Origin: Pedobacter sp. Leaf170
GTDB taxonomy: Bacteria > Bacteroidota > Bacteroidia > Sphingobacteriales > Sphingobacteriaceae
Assembly (NCBI RefSeq): GCF_920984665.1
Contig: NZ_CAKLBP010000001.1
Coordinates: 1,061,703-1,125,702 of the forward strand
DNA: 64,000 nt
Direction of reading: 5' to 3'
The notes beneath the pieces were generated by a model. It had not been told where the DNA came from and did no database searches. It saw only the letters and a program-made list of their open reading frames with translations. Of this stretch, positions 1 through 8,404 are shown piece after piece (the stretch's first letter is position 1; every line of letters begins with the position of its first letter). Made by a program: the position numbers and the translations under genes.

Positions 1-525
1 AGCCTTTACAATTTTACAATTATTAGTAAAGGTTTGAGTGTTTGATTTACTGAAACAAGAGAAATCTGTATAATTTAGTAATTCTTTTGCCGCCTGATTC
101 ATTAAATCCACATCGAGCCCATCCTTTACCAGCCACGAACGGTTAAATTTAAAAGGATCTTTCTCGAAATGAATGTAATATTTATAAGCCCGGGCGGTGG
201 CATCAAACCTGGCATGGGCATCATCAGTCACAGTTATAATTCTTTTTGCAGCAATTTGATAAGGAAGCATTGCATTTATGCCTCCAACTGCTGCTAAAAC
301 TTTTTCCTCACTAATATTTTCCACATCGAAATGAGCGTAAAAATCAGTAGCGTGTACGCCAGAATCGGTTCTGCCGCAACCTAAAGTTTCTATTGGTTGC
401 CTAAAAAATATAGACATAGCTTTATCCAATAGCTCTTGTACAGTTACTGCATTTGGTTGAATTTGCCAGCCATGGTATAAGCTGCCATCATAAGCGATTT
501 GTATGAAATACCTTTTTTTACTCAA
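1..525 (-). CDS. truA: tRNA pseudouridine(38-40) synthase TruA, 3' part missing
   Basis: TruA converts uridines 38-40 of the tRNA anticodon stem-loop to pseudouridine in the cytoplasm. The reverse strand reads RYFIQIAYDGSLYHGWQIQP near the N-terminus and then GRTDSGVHA, which carries the catalytic Asp of the TruA family. It continues in frame to the window edge, so about 175 of the usual 245-265 residues are present and the C-terminus lies outside. No ATG occurs early enough to keep the conserved N-terminal strand, so the start is probably the TTG at 525. A TAnnTTTG-like -7 box (540 down to 533) lies only eight bases upstream of it, implying a very short leader. The gene is divergent from the DUF4293 gene. 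Identity is secure, the start less so. Confidence 0.9.
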   Translation of the reverse strand, partial: MSKKRYFIQIAYDGSLYHGWQIQPNAVTVQELLDKAMSIFFRQPIETLGCGRTDSGVHATDFYAHFDVENISEEKVLAAVGGINAMLPYQIAAKRIITVTDDAHARFDATARAYKYYIHFEKDPFKFNRSWLVKDGLDVDLMNQAAKELLNYTDFSCFSKSNTQTFTNNCKIVKA

Positions 526-563
526 AGCGATGCAAAAATACTTTTTCCTTTTATTAGATAAGC

Positions 564-591
564 TTGTAAAATGGAATTAAATATATATTTG
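564..591 (+). promoter_or_regulatory. Bacteroidota-type promoter for the DUF4293 gene
   Basis: TTG at 564-566 and TATATTTG at 584-591 match the Bacteroidota -33/-7 consensus (TTTG and TAnnTTTG) with a spacer close to the usual length. The ATG of the downstream gene follows at 611. Prediction from sequence only. Confidence 0.5.
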
Positions 592-610
592 TACAATTTA
601 TTAAATTAAC

Positions 611-1069
611 ATGATACAAAGAATACAATCTATCTGGCTTTTTTTAGCAACGCTGACGCTTATTTTGATGCTGTTTTTACCAATTGCAACCAAGACTGTT
701 GAAGGTAATGAAACAGCCATTTATATAAAAGGTATGCAGCAATCGTTTAGTGGAGATGGTTTGCTTGTGAAGACTAATATTCCAATGTTAACAACGAACA
801 TTGCTTTAATTGTGATTTGCTTTATAAATATTTTTAATTTTAGAAAAAGAAGCTTACAAAAAAGAGTTATTATTTTTACAATTGCCGCAATTATAGGTTT
901 TGCTTTTTGGTGCGGTATTTATATAAAACAACTTCCTGGCGGTATAGAGGGTGCAAGTTTTGGCATTGGCGCTTACATGCCTGCGGTTGCAATTTTATTC
1001 CTTGTATTAGCTATTTTCGGTATTAATAAAGATGAAAGTTTAATACGCTCTGCCGAAAGGTTGCGTTAA
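611..1069 (+). CDS. DUF4293 family integral membrane protein
   Basis: This is a 152-residue protein with about four hydrophobic segments (roughly residues 8-26, 58-75, 85-103 and 118-137). The N-terminus MIQRIQSIWLFLA and the four-helix layout are typical of DUF4293, a small inner-membrane family found mainly in Bacteroidota and without known function. It stands alone, divergent from truA, with its own promoter-like sequence and a strong palindrome downstream. No catalytic motif is visible. The family call rests on overall pattern, so it is good but not certain. Confidence 0.75.
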   Translation: MIQRIQSIWLFLATLTLILMLFLPIATKTVEGNETAIYIKGMQQSFSGDGLLVKTNIPMLTTNIALIVICFINIFNFRKRSLQKRVIIFTIAAIIGFAFWCGIYIKQLPGGIEGASFGIGAYMPAVAILFLVLAIFGINKDESLIRSAERLR

Positions 1070-1122
1070 TATTTATGCTGTTTTTGCCCTTTAAACCCGA
1101 TTGTAGCGGAAATACTTTTTCT

Positions 1123-1157
1123 CAAACCTATAAGGTTTTTAAAACCTTACAGGTTTG
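1123..1157. repeat. Palindrome with 17-nt arms, possible terminator
   Basis: Arms 1123-1139 and 1141-1157 are complementary except for one position, with a one-base centre, so they could form a long hairpin after the DUF4293 gene. There is no U-run on either side. It may be a dispersed palindromic repeat more than a classical terminator. Confidence 0.7.
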
Positions 1158-1378
1158 AAAAAGATTGTAGTGTAAAGCGGGGCTGCATTAACCGATAAAT
1201 GCAGGTTTTGATTTTCTAATTTTAACAGACATTTACAAACATTACGCTGAGAAAATACTCCATTCCCATCATCCATTTTCCATATCCCATTTTACACCAT
1301 TTCTTTCTTCCTTATTTTCAAAGATTTAGCTTAAAAAACTATTTCCTTAACTATCAATAAAATACGGATTATTAAGCG

Positions 1379-1386
1379 TACCTTTG
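1379..1386 (+). promoter_or_regulatory. -7 promoter box of the RNA helicase gene
   Basis: TACCTTTG matches the TAnnTTTG -7 consensus exactly and lies 27 bases before the ATG at 1413. No clear -33 TTTG is found at the usual distance. Confidence 0.5.
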
Positions 1387-1412
1387 CGGCTTAATTATAA
1401 ATAAAAAGACGA

Positions 1413-3341
1413 ATGACAAACCCATTTCAATTATTGGGGATAAGTGATGACGTCGTTAATGCCGTAAAGGACCTTGGATTTGAAACTCCAACGCCTATTC
1501 AGGAGCAAAGTATTCCTGTACTGTTAGAAGGCACTAATGATTTTGTTGGTTTGGCCCAAACAGGAACAGGAAAAACAGCCGCATTTGGTTTGCCGCTGTT
1601 AGAACTAATCGATTTTAAAGTAACAAAACCGCAGGCATTAATTTTATGCCCAACGCGTGAGTTATGTTTACAAATCGCTAACGACCTTAAAAACTTTTCT
1701 AAAAACGTTGCTAATGCCCACGTTGTTGCCGTTTACGGTGGCGCGAACATTATGCAACAACTACGCGAGATACGCCAAGGCGTTCAAATTGTAGTGGCCA
1801 CGCCCGGCCGTATGTTAGATATCATTGGCCGTAAGGCAATTGATTTCTCGAGCGTTAAATATGTTGTGCTTGATGAAGCTGACGAAATGTTAAACATGGG
1901 TTTCCAGGATGACATTAACGACATTTTATCAACTACACCTGATGACAAAAAAACCTGGTTATTTTCGGCTACAATGCCTGCAGAAGTTCGCCGTATAGCT
2001 AAAAACTATATGGATAACCCTGTAGAATTAACCATGGGCACAAAAAATACAGGTAACGTAAACATCGAACACGAATATTATATTGTTCGTGCACGTGATA
2101 AATATGCTGCCTTAAAACGTATTGTAGATTTTAACCCTGATATTTTCGGTGTTGTTTTCTGTAAAACAAAATTAGATACTCAGGATATTGCTGAGCATTT
2201 AATTAAAGATGGTTACAATGCTGATGCTTTACACGGCGATTTATCGCAACAACAACGTGATAAAGTTATGCAACGTTTCCGTGAGCGTAACATGCAATTG
2301 TTAATTGCTACTGATGTTGCTGCTCGTGGTATTGATGTAAGTGGCGTAACTCACGTAATTAACTACTCTTTACCTGATGAAATTGAAAGTTATACCCACC
2401 GTTCTGGCCGTACTGGTCGTGCAGGTAAAACTGGTATTTCAATCTGTATCATTAACTCTAAAGAAACAGGTAAAATCCGTCAACTAGAGCGTATTATTGG
2501 TAAACAATTTACTAAAGCTGAGTTACCAACCGGATTTGATGTTTGCGAAAAACAACTATTCTCTTTAGTACACAAAGTACATAACGTAGAAGTTAATGTA
2601 GAGCAAATTGACCAATACATTCCTCGTATTATGGATGAATTTAAAGATTTATCTAAAGAGGATGTAATCAAACGTTTTGCTTCATTAGAATTTAACCGTT
2701 TCTTAGACTACTATTCTAAAGCACCTGATTTAAATGCAGCTGTTGGCGATGAACGTGGCGAAAGAGGTGAGCGTGGAGAAAGACGCGGACGTGGTAGCGA
2801 AGGTTACACTCGTTTATTCATCAATCTAGGCTCGGTAGATGAATTTACCCGTGGCGATATGTTATCATTTATCTGTAACAACGGTAAGATTGGTGGCAAA
2901 AGCGTTGGTAAAATCGATTTAAAAGGTGTTTTCTCTTTCTTTGAAGTTGAAGATGCAGTTGCTGATAAAGTTTTTGAAGGCTTTAAAGCTGTTGAATTTA
3001 ATGGTCGCCAGGTTCGCATTGAAAAAAGCGGAGATGGTGGACGTGGTGAAGGTGCAGGCGAAAGACGCGGTGGCGGTGAAAGACGTAGCGGTGGATTTGG
3101 CGGCGGTGAACGCAGAAGCGGCGGTGGCGGTGGTTACCGTGGTGGAAGTGGCAGTGGCGACAGAAGAAGTTCTGGCGGTAGCGGCAGACGTGAAGGTGGA
3201 AATCGTGAAGGTGGTGGCGGTTTCAGAGATTTCTCTGGCCGTAGCCGTGATGAAAAAGGTGGAAGCAGAGAAGGTGGAAGTGGACGCAGAGAAGGCGGAA
3301 ATCGTGAAGGTGGAAGCGGCGAACGTCGCAAAAAATGGTAA
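1413..3341 (+). CDS. DEAD-box ATP-dependent RNA helicase with DbpA-like RNA-binding domain and RGG tail
   Basis: This 642-residue cytoplasmic helicase unwinds structured RNA, probably in ribosome assembly, cold adaptation or mRNA decay. Motifs appear in order: Q motif (GFETPTPIQ, 22-30), Walker A AQTGTGKT (48-55), PTREL (80-84), TPGR (130-133), DEAD (154-157), SAT (185-187), ATDVAARGID (299-308) and HRSGRTGR (329-336). Residues 465-538 resemble the DbpA/CsdA RNA-binding domain. Residues 541-642 are an extreme Gly/Arg/Ser-rich tail of repeated RREGGNREGG-like units, which should be disordered and bind RNA without specificity. The architecture fits CsdA/DeaD-type helicases. The gene is monocistronic, with its own -7 box and a strong terminator. 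The G-rich tail coding contrasts with the AT-rich rest of the gene. Confidence 0.95.
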   Translation: MTNPFQLLGISDDVVNAVKDLGFETPTPIQEQSIPVLLEGTNDFVGLAQTGTGKTAAFGLPLLELIDFKVTKPQALILCPTRELCLQIANDLKNFSKNVANAHVVAVYGGANIMQQLREIRQGVQIVVATPGRMLDIIGRKAIDFSSVKYVVLDEADEMLNMGFQDDINDILSTTPDDKKTWLFSATMPAEVRRIAKNYMDNPVELTMGTKNTGNVNIEHEYYIVRARDKYAALKRIVDFNPDIFGVVFCKTKLDTQDIAEHLIKDGYNADALHGDLSQQQRDKVMQRFRERNMQLLIATDVAARGIDVSGVTHVINYSLPDEIESYTHRSGRTGRAGKTGISICIINSKETGKIRQLERIIGKQFTKAELPTGFDVCEKQLFSLVHKVHNVEVNVEQIDQYIPRIMDEFKDLSKEDVIKRFASLEFNRFLDYYSKAPDLNAAVGDERGERGERGERRGRGSEGYTRLFINLGSVDEFTRGDMLSFICNNGKIGGKSVGKIDLKGVFSFFEVEDAVADKVFEGFKAVEFNGRQVRIEKSGDGGRGEGAGERRGGGERRSGGFGGGERRSGGGGGYRGGSGSGDRRSSGGSGRREGGNREGGGGFRDFSGRSRDEKGGSREGGSGRREGGNREGGSGERRKKW

Positions 3342-3362
3342 ATCACTAAACCAAATATTCTA

Positions 3363-3398
3363 TAAGCCGTCCCGAAATTTCGGGGCGGCTTTTTTTTG
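3363..3398 (+). terminator. Rho-independent terminator of the helicase gene
   Basis: A GC-rich stem beginning AAGCCGTCCCG pairs with CGGGGCGGCTT across a short AT loop and runs into eight to nine T residues. It lies about 20 bases after the stop codon. Confidence 0.9.
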
Positions 3399-3450
3399 CT
3401 CCATAGCGAAGCATTTATTATTAAAAAGTAATGCCTGTTAATTTCCATTT

Positions 3451-3516
3451 TGAAAAGCAAAATCCTGCTAAAATACACGAAAGTCGGGCTATCCGTTAAA
3501 TCTTTTTGGCACAAAA
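3451..3516 (+). repeat. Dispersed intergenic repeat, copy A (degenerate)
   Basis: It starts with TGAAAAGCAAAATCCTGC and goes on to a GTCGGGCTATCCGTTAAATC block and CTTTTTGG. The same ordered blocks recur near 21467, 21785 (reverse), 41120, 56406 (fragment, reverse) and 63719. Confidence 0.6.
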
Positions 3517-3729
3517 CTTAAACTTACAAAACCTGTTTACGACAGTGCTCAGGAAACTTCTTAAATTTTATTAAAAGCCAAAAAGGATATCACTCCTATC
3601 CCGTTTAAATACTCAAGTCATTACTACTATTAATCGTTTTTCTTGCCAAATCATTAACCATCATAAAAAATTATCACCCTTAATTTTTTAGAATCAAAGC
3701 ACTATATTTAAGCCACATCAAAAAATAAT

Positions 3730-5574
3730 ATGAGAATTTTTAAGTGCCTGCTAATAACCTTTGCTTTTCTGCTAAACCTACAAACCAAAGCACAAAACAA
3801 CCCGGATAATAAGGAAAAAATGCAATGGTTTGCAGATGCTAAACTCGGAATTTTTATTCACTGGGGAATTTATTCTGTAAATGGTATTTCAGAATCCTGG
3901 GCTTTTTATAATAATTATATCAATCATGATAATTACATGAAGCAGCTTAACGGATTTACTGCCGAAAAATATAATCCGCAGGAATGGGTAAATCTGATAA
4001 AAGAAAGCGGCGCAAAATATGCAGTTATTACCACTAAACACCACGATGGCATTTCATTATGGAACAGTAATGCAGAAAAAGCCATAACCACAGCTAACAG
4101 CAGTAGGGCAAAAAAGGATTTGCTGAGCCCATTTGTAGCAGCGCTAAAAAAATCGGGTTTAAAAACCGGCTTATATTATTCTTTGCCCGATTGGAGCCAT
4201 CCTTACTATGATGTTTTTACCCGCGACCGTAAAAGGTACGATTCTAAAAAGGACATTTCAAAATGGAATCAGTTTATAAATTACCAGCAAACTCAGCTTA
4301 AAGAATTAAATAATTATCGCCCAGATTTATATTGGTTTGATGGCGATTGGGAACACAGTGCCGAAGAATGGCAGGTACCAAAAATAAAAAATATCCTCAG
4401 CAAAGATAATCCAAACGTAATTTTCAACTCGCGACTTGGTGCTTATGGAGATTATGAAACACCAGAACAAGGTGTTCCGGTAGTAAAACCCAATGCCAGA
4501 TACTGGGAACTTTGCTACACCATGAACGATTCATGGGGCTATCAACCTTTCGACACACATTACAAATCATCCAATATGATTATCAGAAATTTGATTGATT
4601 GTATTAGCATGGGTGGAAATTTGTTACTGGATATCGCACCTAAGCCCGACGGAACAATTCCTGCAAATCAAGTTAAAATATTAAAGGATTTAGGTAGATG
4701 GACAAGCAAACACAAAGAAGCAATTTACGCTACACAGGCAGGAATACCAGAAGGCCATATAAATGCCAAAACAGCTTTATCAAAAGATAAAAAACAACTT
4801 TATATCTATGTAGACTTCAAAACCGAGCATGGAATTTTATTATCTGGGATAGAATCAAAGGTGAATAAAGTGGAATTAGTTGGCCTTAACAAACCGGTTA
4901 AATACACAAAATTTAATGATACAGATTATATTTTAGATATAGATGAAAGTGATTTTGATAATGATTTAACGGTACTAAAAGTTACGTTTAATGATGAAGT
5001 TAAATTATCTGATAAAAAACAAGCACCCATTTCATTGCAAAACTTATTTGAAGTTGGCCATGCAATGGATTTTACAAACCTGAATTACCTGACATTAGCC
5101 AAAAACTTAAACGATGGCATAAATATTTTTAAAAACACTAACCTCTCAGCAGATGGTTTAGGCTTTAAATCTGGTATAAGTAATTCAAAAAACGCGGTAA
5201 ATAATTGGGTAGTTAAAAATGCAGAGGCTTTATACAATACCACTGCTGGTATTCCTGAAGGACATTATCAAGGTAAAACAGTACTATCTGAAGATAAACA
5301 AACGCTTTATCTTTTTGTAGAAGGCAAACCCACCGGACCAATTTCTATAAAGGGTTTAGATAATAATATCAGCAGAATTAGGGTTGTTGGTGAAGGTACA
5401 ATGCTTAATCATAACATCTATAACAAATTATATTGGAGTAAAATTCCCGGCATAATTTATATTGATATACCCAAAGAAAAGCTGGATAAAGATTTAACCG
5501 TTATTGCTGTACTTTTGGATGGACCAATAAAATTATATAGAGAAAAGATTGGTGCTATTGAGAACAACCAGTAA
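3730..5574 (+). CDS. Secreted alpha-L-fucosidase, GH29, with duplicated C-terminal domain
   Basis: This retaining fucosidase hydrolyses alpha-L-fucosyl ends of glycans. Residues 1-22 form a signal peptide ending in TKAQ. The GH29 barrel (about 28-340) shows IHWG (43-46), TTKHHDG (101-107) and WFDG (202-205), whose Asp204 is the likely nucleophile. At 614 residues it is much longer than usual. The extra length is two copies of a C-terminal beta module, each opening with A(I/L)Y-T-AGIPEGH (from about residues 334 and 497) and continuing with K-LS-DK--LY--V. The acid/base residue cannot be assigned by eye. The gene is monocistronic and lies 2.8 kb from a second GH29 gene on the other strand. The enzyme class is firm, but linkage specificity is unknown. 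Confidence 0.92.
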   Translation: MRIFKCLLITFAFLLNLQTKAQNNPDNKEKMQWFADAKLGIFIHWGIYSVNGISESWAFYNNYINHDNYMKQLNGFTAEKYNPQEWVNLIKESGAKYAVITTKHHDGISLWNSNAEKAITTANSSRAKKDLLSPFVAALKKSGLKTGLYYSLPDWSHPYYDVFTRDRKRYDSKKDISKWNQFINYQQTQLKELNNYRPDLYWFDGDWEHSAEEWQVPKIKNILSKDNPNVIFNSRLGAYGDYETPEQGVPVVKPNARYWELCYTMNDSWGYQPFDTHYKSSNMIIRNLIDCISMGGNLLLDIAPKPDGTIPANQVKILKDLGRWTSKHKEAIYATQAGIPEGHINAKTALSKDKKQLYIYVDFKTEHGILLSGIESKVNKVELVGLNKPVKYTKFNDTDYILDIDESDFDNDLTVLKVTFNDEVKLSDKKQAPISLQNLFEVGHAMDFTNLNYLTLAKNLNDGINIFKNTNLSADGLGFKSGISNSKNAVNNWVVKNAEALYNTTAGIPEGHYQGKTVLSEDKQTLYLFVEGKPTGPISIKGLDNNISRIRVVGEGTMLNHNIYNKLYWSKIPGIIYIDIPKEKLDKDLTVIAVLLDGPIKLYREKIGAIENNQ

Positions 5575-5642
5575 TATTTAAAAATTGTAAAATAGTTATT
5601 CAGCTTTATGAATGTGCTTTATTTGCATTACTTTCGCTAATT

Positions 5643-7229
5643 ATGCAGGCAAAATATATTTCCTATCAGGAAACCGGTTCGTTTTCAAAACTGGTTTTAG
5701 ATTATATTAATAACGAAGAAGCGCTCAAGGCTTTTTACAGTTATCGCCCGGATATGGATGGATTGAGCCAAGCCATTAGCAATAGAAAATTTTTAGGCGA
5801 CAGAAGTATTTTAGTTGACGTTCTAAAAACTCAATATGAGCATCTTAACCCCAATAAATCTGTTAGCAAAAACATTGAGCTTTTAGGTTTAGAAAATACT
5901 TTTACGGTAACTACAGGCCATCAATTAAACCTATTTACTGGCCCGCTGTATTTTATCTATAAAATTGTAACAGCAATAAATCTTGCCATCGAACTTAAAA
6001 TTGCGCATCCCGATAAGAATTTTGTTCCGGTTTACTGGATGGCAACGGAAGACCATGATTTTGATGAAATCAATCATGTAAATGTTGATGAGAAAAACAT
6101 TAGCTGGATACAAACAACCAACGGAGCAACGGGTAGATTGAGTACAAAAACCGTTACCGCAGCAGTTACCGCCTATAAAGGATATTTAGGTATTTCTGAA
6201 AATGGCAGGCACATTGCCAAACTGGTAGAAAAAGCTTATTTGGAACACGATAACCTGGCTGATGCAACCCGATATTTAGTTAATAATCTGTTCGAAAAAT
6301 ATGGATTAGTAATTGTAAATGCCGATGATAAGAAACTTAAAACGCTTTTTAAATCCATCATCAAGGCCGATATTATTAAACACAATAGTTCTAGAAATAT
6401 CGATAACAGTTCAAAAAACTTAGAAGAGCTTGGTTATAAAACGCAGGTTAATGGACGCGATATAAATTTCTTTTATTTAAAGAATGATTTACGTGAGCGT
6501 TTGGTTTTCGAAAATGGTAGATATCTGGTTAACCATACCGACATCAGTTTTACTGAAGATGAATTAAAGGAGGAAATCGACGTGCATCCTGAAAGGTTTA
6601 GTCCGAATGTTGTAATGCGCCCAATGTACCAGGAAGTGATATTGCCAAACATCGCCTATATTGGTGGAGGTGCAGAAGTTGCTTACTGGATGCAATTAAA
6701 AACTAATTTTGATTATTACAAGGTTGATTTCCCAGTGTTATTACTTCGCAATTCGGCCTTATTGATTGATAAACGTAGTGCCGAAAATTTATATAATCTG
6801 GGTTTTAAGCTGGAAGATATCTTCTTACCTGTTGAAGAATTAAAAAACATTTGGGTTAGGAAGAATTCTACGGCGCAACTTATTCTTGCCGATGAAACCA
6901 GAGCCATAAACAGCATTTTCGACCAGATTAAATTGAATGCTTATAAAATTGACAAAACGCTTTCAGTTTCCACAGATACAGCCAAACAGAAAACAAACCA
7001 TTTATTAGCCAATCTGGAGAAAAAGCTATTCAGAGCCGAAAAGCGAAAGCATGAAACAGCCTTAATTCAAATTGAAAACGTAAAGAAAAGGCTTTTCCCT
7101 AACGGAACCATGCAGGAAAGAACAATGAATATTGCCCCCATGTACGTTAATTATGGCGAAGATTTTCTGTCTACCTGCATAGAAAATTTCGAACCGCTGG
7201 GCGGAGATTTCACTTTATTGTTGCCTTAA
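5643..7229 (+). CDS. bshC: Bacillithiol biosynthesis cysteine-adding enzyme BshC
   Basis: BshC is assigned the last step of bacillithiol synthesis, adding cysteine to GlcN-malate in the cytoplasm. The 528-residue length fits the family. The signature region VTTGHQLNLFTGPLYFIYK (about residues 89-107) and the motif MATEDHDFDEINHV (about 132-145) are typical, as is the C-terminal coiled-coil-like stretch before the final FEPLGGDFTLLLP. The gene stands alone. bshA and bshB are not in this window, as is common in Bacteroidota where the three genes are scattered. It is followed by a long palindrome that may end transcription. Confidence 0.95.
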   Translation: MQAKYISYQETGSFSKLVLDYINNEEALKAFYSYRPDMDGLSQAISNRKFLGDRSILVDVLKTQYEHLNPNKSVSKNIELLGLENTFTVTTGHQLNLFTGPLYFIYKIVTAINLAIELKIAHPDKNFVPVYWMATEDHDFDEINHVNVDEKNISWIQTTNGATGRLSTKTVTAAVTAYKGYLGISENGRHIAKLVEKAYLEHDNLADATRYLVNNLFEKYGLVIVNADDKKLKTLFKSIIKADIIKHNSSRNIDNSSKNLEELGYKTQVNGRDINFFYLKNDLRERLVFENGRYLVNHTDISFTEDELKEEIDVHPERFSPNVVMRPMYQEVILPNIAYIGGGAEVAYWMQLKTNFDYYKVDFPVLLLRNSALLIDKRSAENLYNLGFKLEDIFLPVEELKNIWVRKNSTAQLILADETRAINSIFDQIKLNAYKIDKTLSVSTDTAKQKTNHLLANLEKKLFRAEKRKHETALIQIENVKKRLFPNGTMQERTMNIAPMYVNYGEDFLSTCIENFEPLGGDFTLLLP

Positions 7230-7238
7230 ATAAAACTC

Positions 7239-7301
7239 CGTCATTGCAAGGTACGAAGCAATCTGCACCAATTAGAGATTGCTTCGTACCTCGCAATGAC
7301 G
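7239..7301. repeat. REP-like palindrome with 26-nt arms
   Basis: Arms 7239-7264 and 7276-7301 are reverse complements with a single mismatch around an 11-nt loop. Each begins CGTCATTGC and contains GGTACGAAGCAATCT. A second copy is at 37287-37377. It may also stop or stabilise the bshC transcript. Confidence 0.85.
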
Positions 7302-7315
7302 ACAAATCGTATTAA

Positions 7316-8404
7316 ATGAACTTCATAACCTTTACAGAAGCTAAGCTCAGGACTTTTACCCATAACGTATTTAAAAAAATCGGTTGTTCTGATGAGCATG
7401 CAACGCTGGCTACCGATGTTTTAATCCGCTCAGATTTACGTGGAATTGATTCGCATGGCGTAGCCAGATTAAGTGGTTATGTTCGCCTTTGGGAGAAAAA
7501 TAGAATTAACGCAACACCAGATATTAAAATTGTACACGAAACGCCAACAACGGCAACGGTAGATGGAGATGCTGGATTAGGCTTAGTTGTTGCGCCTTTT
7601 GCCATGAAAGTTGCGATGGAGAAAGCTGAAAAATATGGTAGTGGATGGGTTTCGGTTAAAAACTCTAATCATTTTGGTATTGCAGGTTACCACGCTTTAA
7701 TGGCTGTAGAAAAAGATATGATTGGCATCAGCATGACTAATGCTAGTCCGCTGGTAGCACCAACTTATGCAAATGAACGCTTGTTGGGTACAAACCCGAT
7801 GTGTTATGCTTTCCCGGCAGGAAAATACCCACCATTAATTGTTGATATGGCTACATCTGCCGCAGCAAATGGAAAATTAGAAATTGCTCAAAGGGGAAAT
7901 AAAGATATACCTGATGGATGGGTTCAGGATAAAAATGGTAAAAACTCCATCAATCCGAACGAGCTAAAAAATGGTGGTTCATTATTGCCTTTGGGAAGCG
8001 ATAAAGACCATGGAAGCCATAAAGGCTATGGTTTAAGCGCAACTGTAGATATTTTATCAGCAGTGCTTTCTGGCGCAAATTATGGCCCATGGGTTCCGCC
8101 ATTTGTCGCTTTTTTAGAGCCTTCTGCAAATCCGGTAGGCGAAGGTTTAGGTCACTTTTTAGGCGCCATGCGTGTGGATGGTTTCCGCCCTGCCGCAGAT
8201 TTTAAGAATCATTTAGACAATTGGATAGAGAGATTTAAAAGTGCGAAGACAGTTGATGAATCTAAAAAAGTAATTATACCCGGAGAACCGGAACATGAGT
8301 TTGAACAAGAAAGAAAAATTAGCGGAATACCGCTAATTGATGTTGTAGTAAACGATTTGAATGAACTCGCAGCAAAATTAGAAATTGAAGCGCTGACTGA
8401 TTAA
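7316..8404 (+). CDS. Ldh-family (malate/L-lactate dehydrogenase type) NAD(P)-dependent oxidoreductase
   Basis: This is a 362-residue cytoplasmic dehydrogenase of the LDH2/MDG2 superfamily, which is unrelated to classical Rossmann-fold malate and lactate dehydrogenases. Family members reduce 2-oxoacids, ureidoglycolate/oxalurate, or diketogulonate. Signatures seen are SDLRGIDSHGVARLSGYV (about 38-55), VKNSNHFGIAGYHALMA (about 118-134), GTNPMCYAFP (about 161-170) and HKGYGLSATVDILSAVLSG (about 236-254). The substrate cannot be told from sequence. Its position between bshC and a fucosidase makes a role in deoxy-sugar catabolism possible but unproven. Its stop codon overlaps the stop of the convergent fucosidase gene by four bases. 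Confidence 0.88.
   Translation: MNFITFTEAKLRTFTHNVFKKIGCSDEHATLATDVLIRSDLRGIDSHGVARLSGYVRLWEKNRINATPDIKIVHETPTTATVDGDAGLGLVVAPFAMKVAMEKAEKYGSGWVSVKNSNHFGIAGYHALMAVEKDMIGISMTNASPLVAPTYANERLLGTNPMCYAFPAGKYPPLIVDMATSAAANGKLEIAQRGNKDIPDGWVQDKNGKNSINPNELKNGGSLLPLGSDKDHGSHKGYGLSATVDILSAVLSGANYGPWVPPFVAFLEPSANPVGEGLGHFLGAMRVDGFRPAADFKNHLDNWIERFKSAKTVDESKKVIIPGEPEHEFEQERKISGIPLIDVVVNDLNELAAKLEIEALTD

Larger units (their letters stand above)
1070..1412. other. 343-bp intergenic region with palindrome and low-complexity tract
   Basis: No gene is seen. It holds a GATTGTAGCGG-type dispersed repeat (from about 1099), a near-perfect palindrome (1123-1157), a low-complexity stretch of CATC/CCATTTTCCAT words (1261-1300) and the helicase promoter. 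Confidence 0.6.
3342..3729. other. 388-bp intergenic region
   Basis: It contains the helicase terminator and a degenerate copy of a dispersed repeat (3451-3516). Just before the fucosidase gene, a TATATTTA sequence (3703-3710) is a possible weak -7 box. No coding region is supported. Confidence 0.5.

Noticed and set aside
2926..3441. 171-codon open frame in the helicase tail (and an opposing 126-codon frame at 3134-3514)
   Set aside because: Both are shadow frames of the repetitive RGG-coding DNA, with low-complexity Val/Ala/Lys or Pro/Leu/Ser products.
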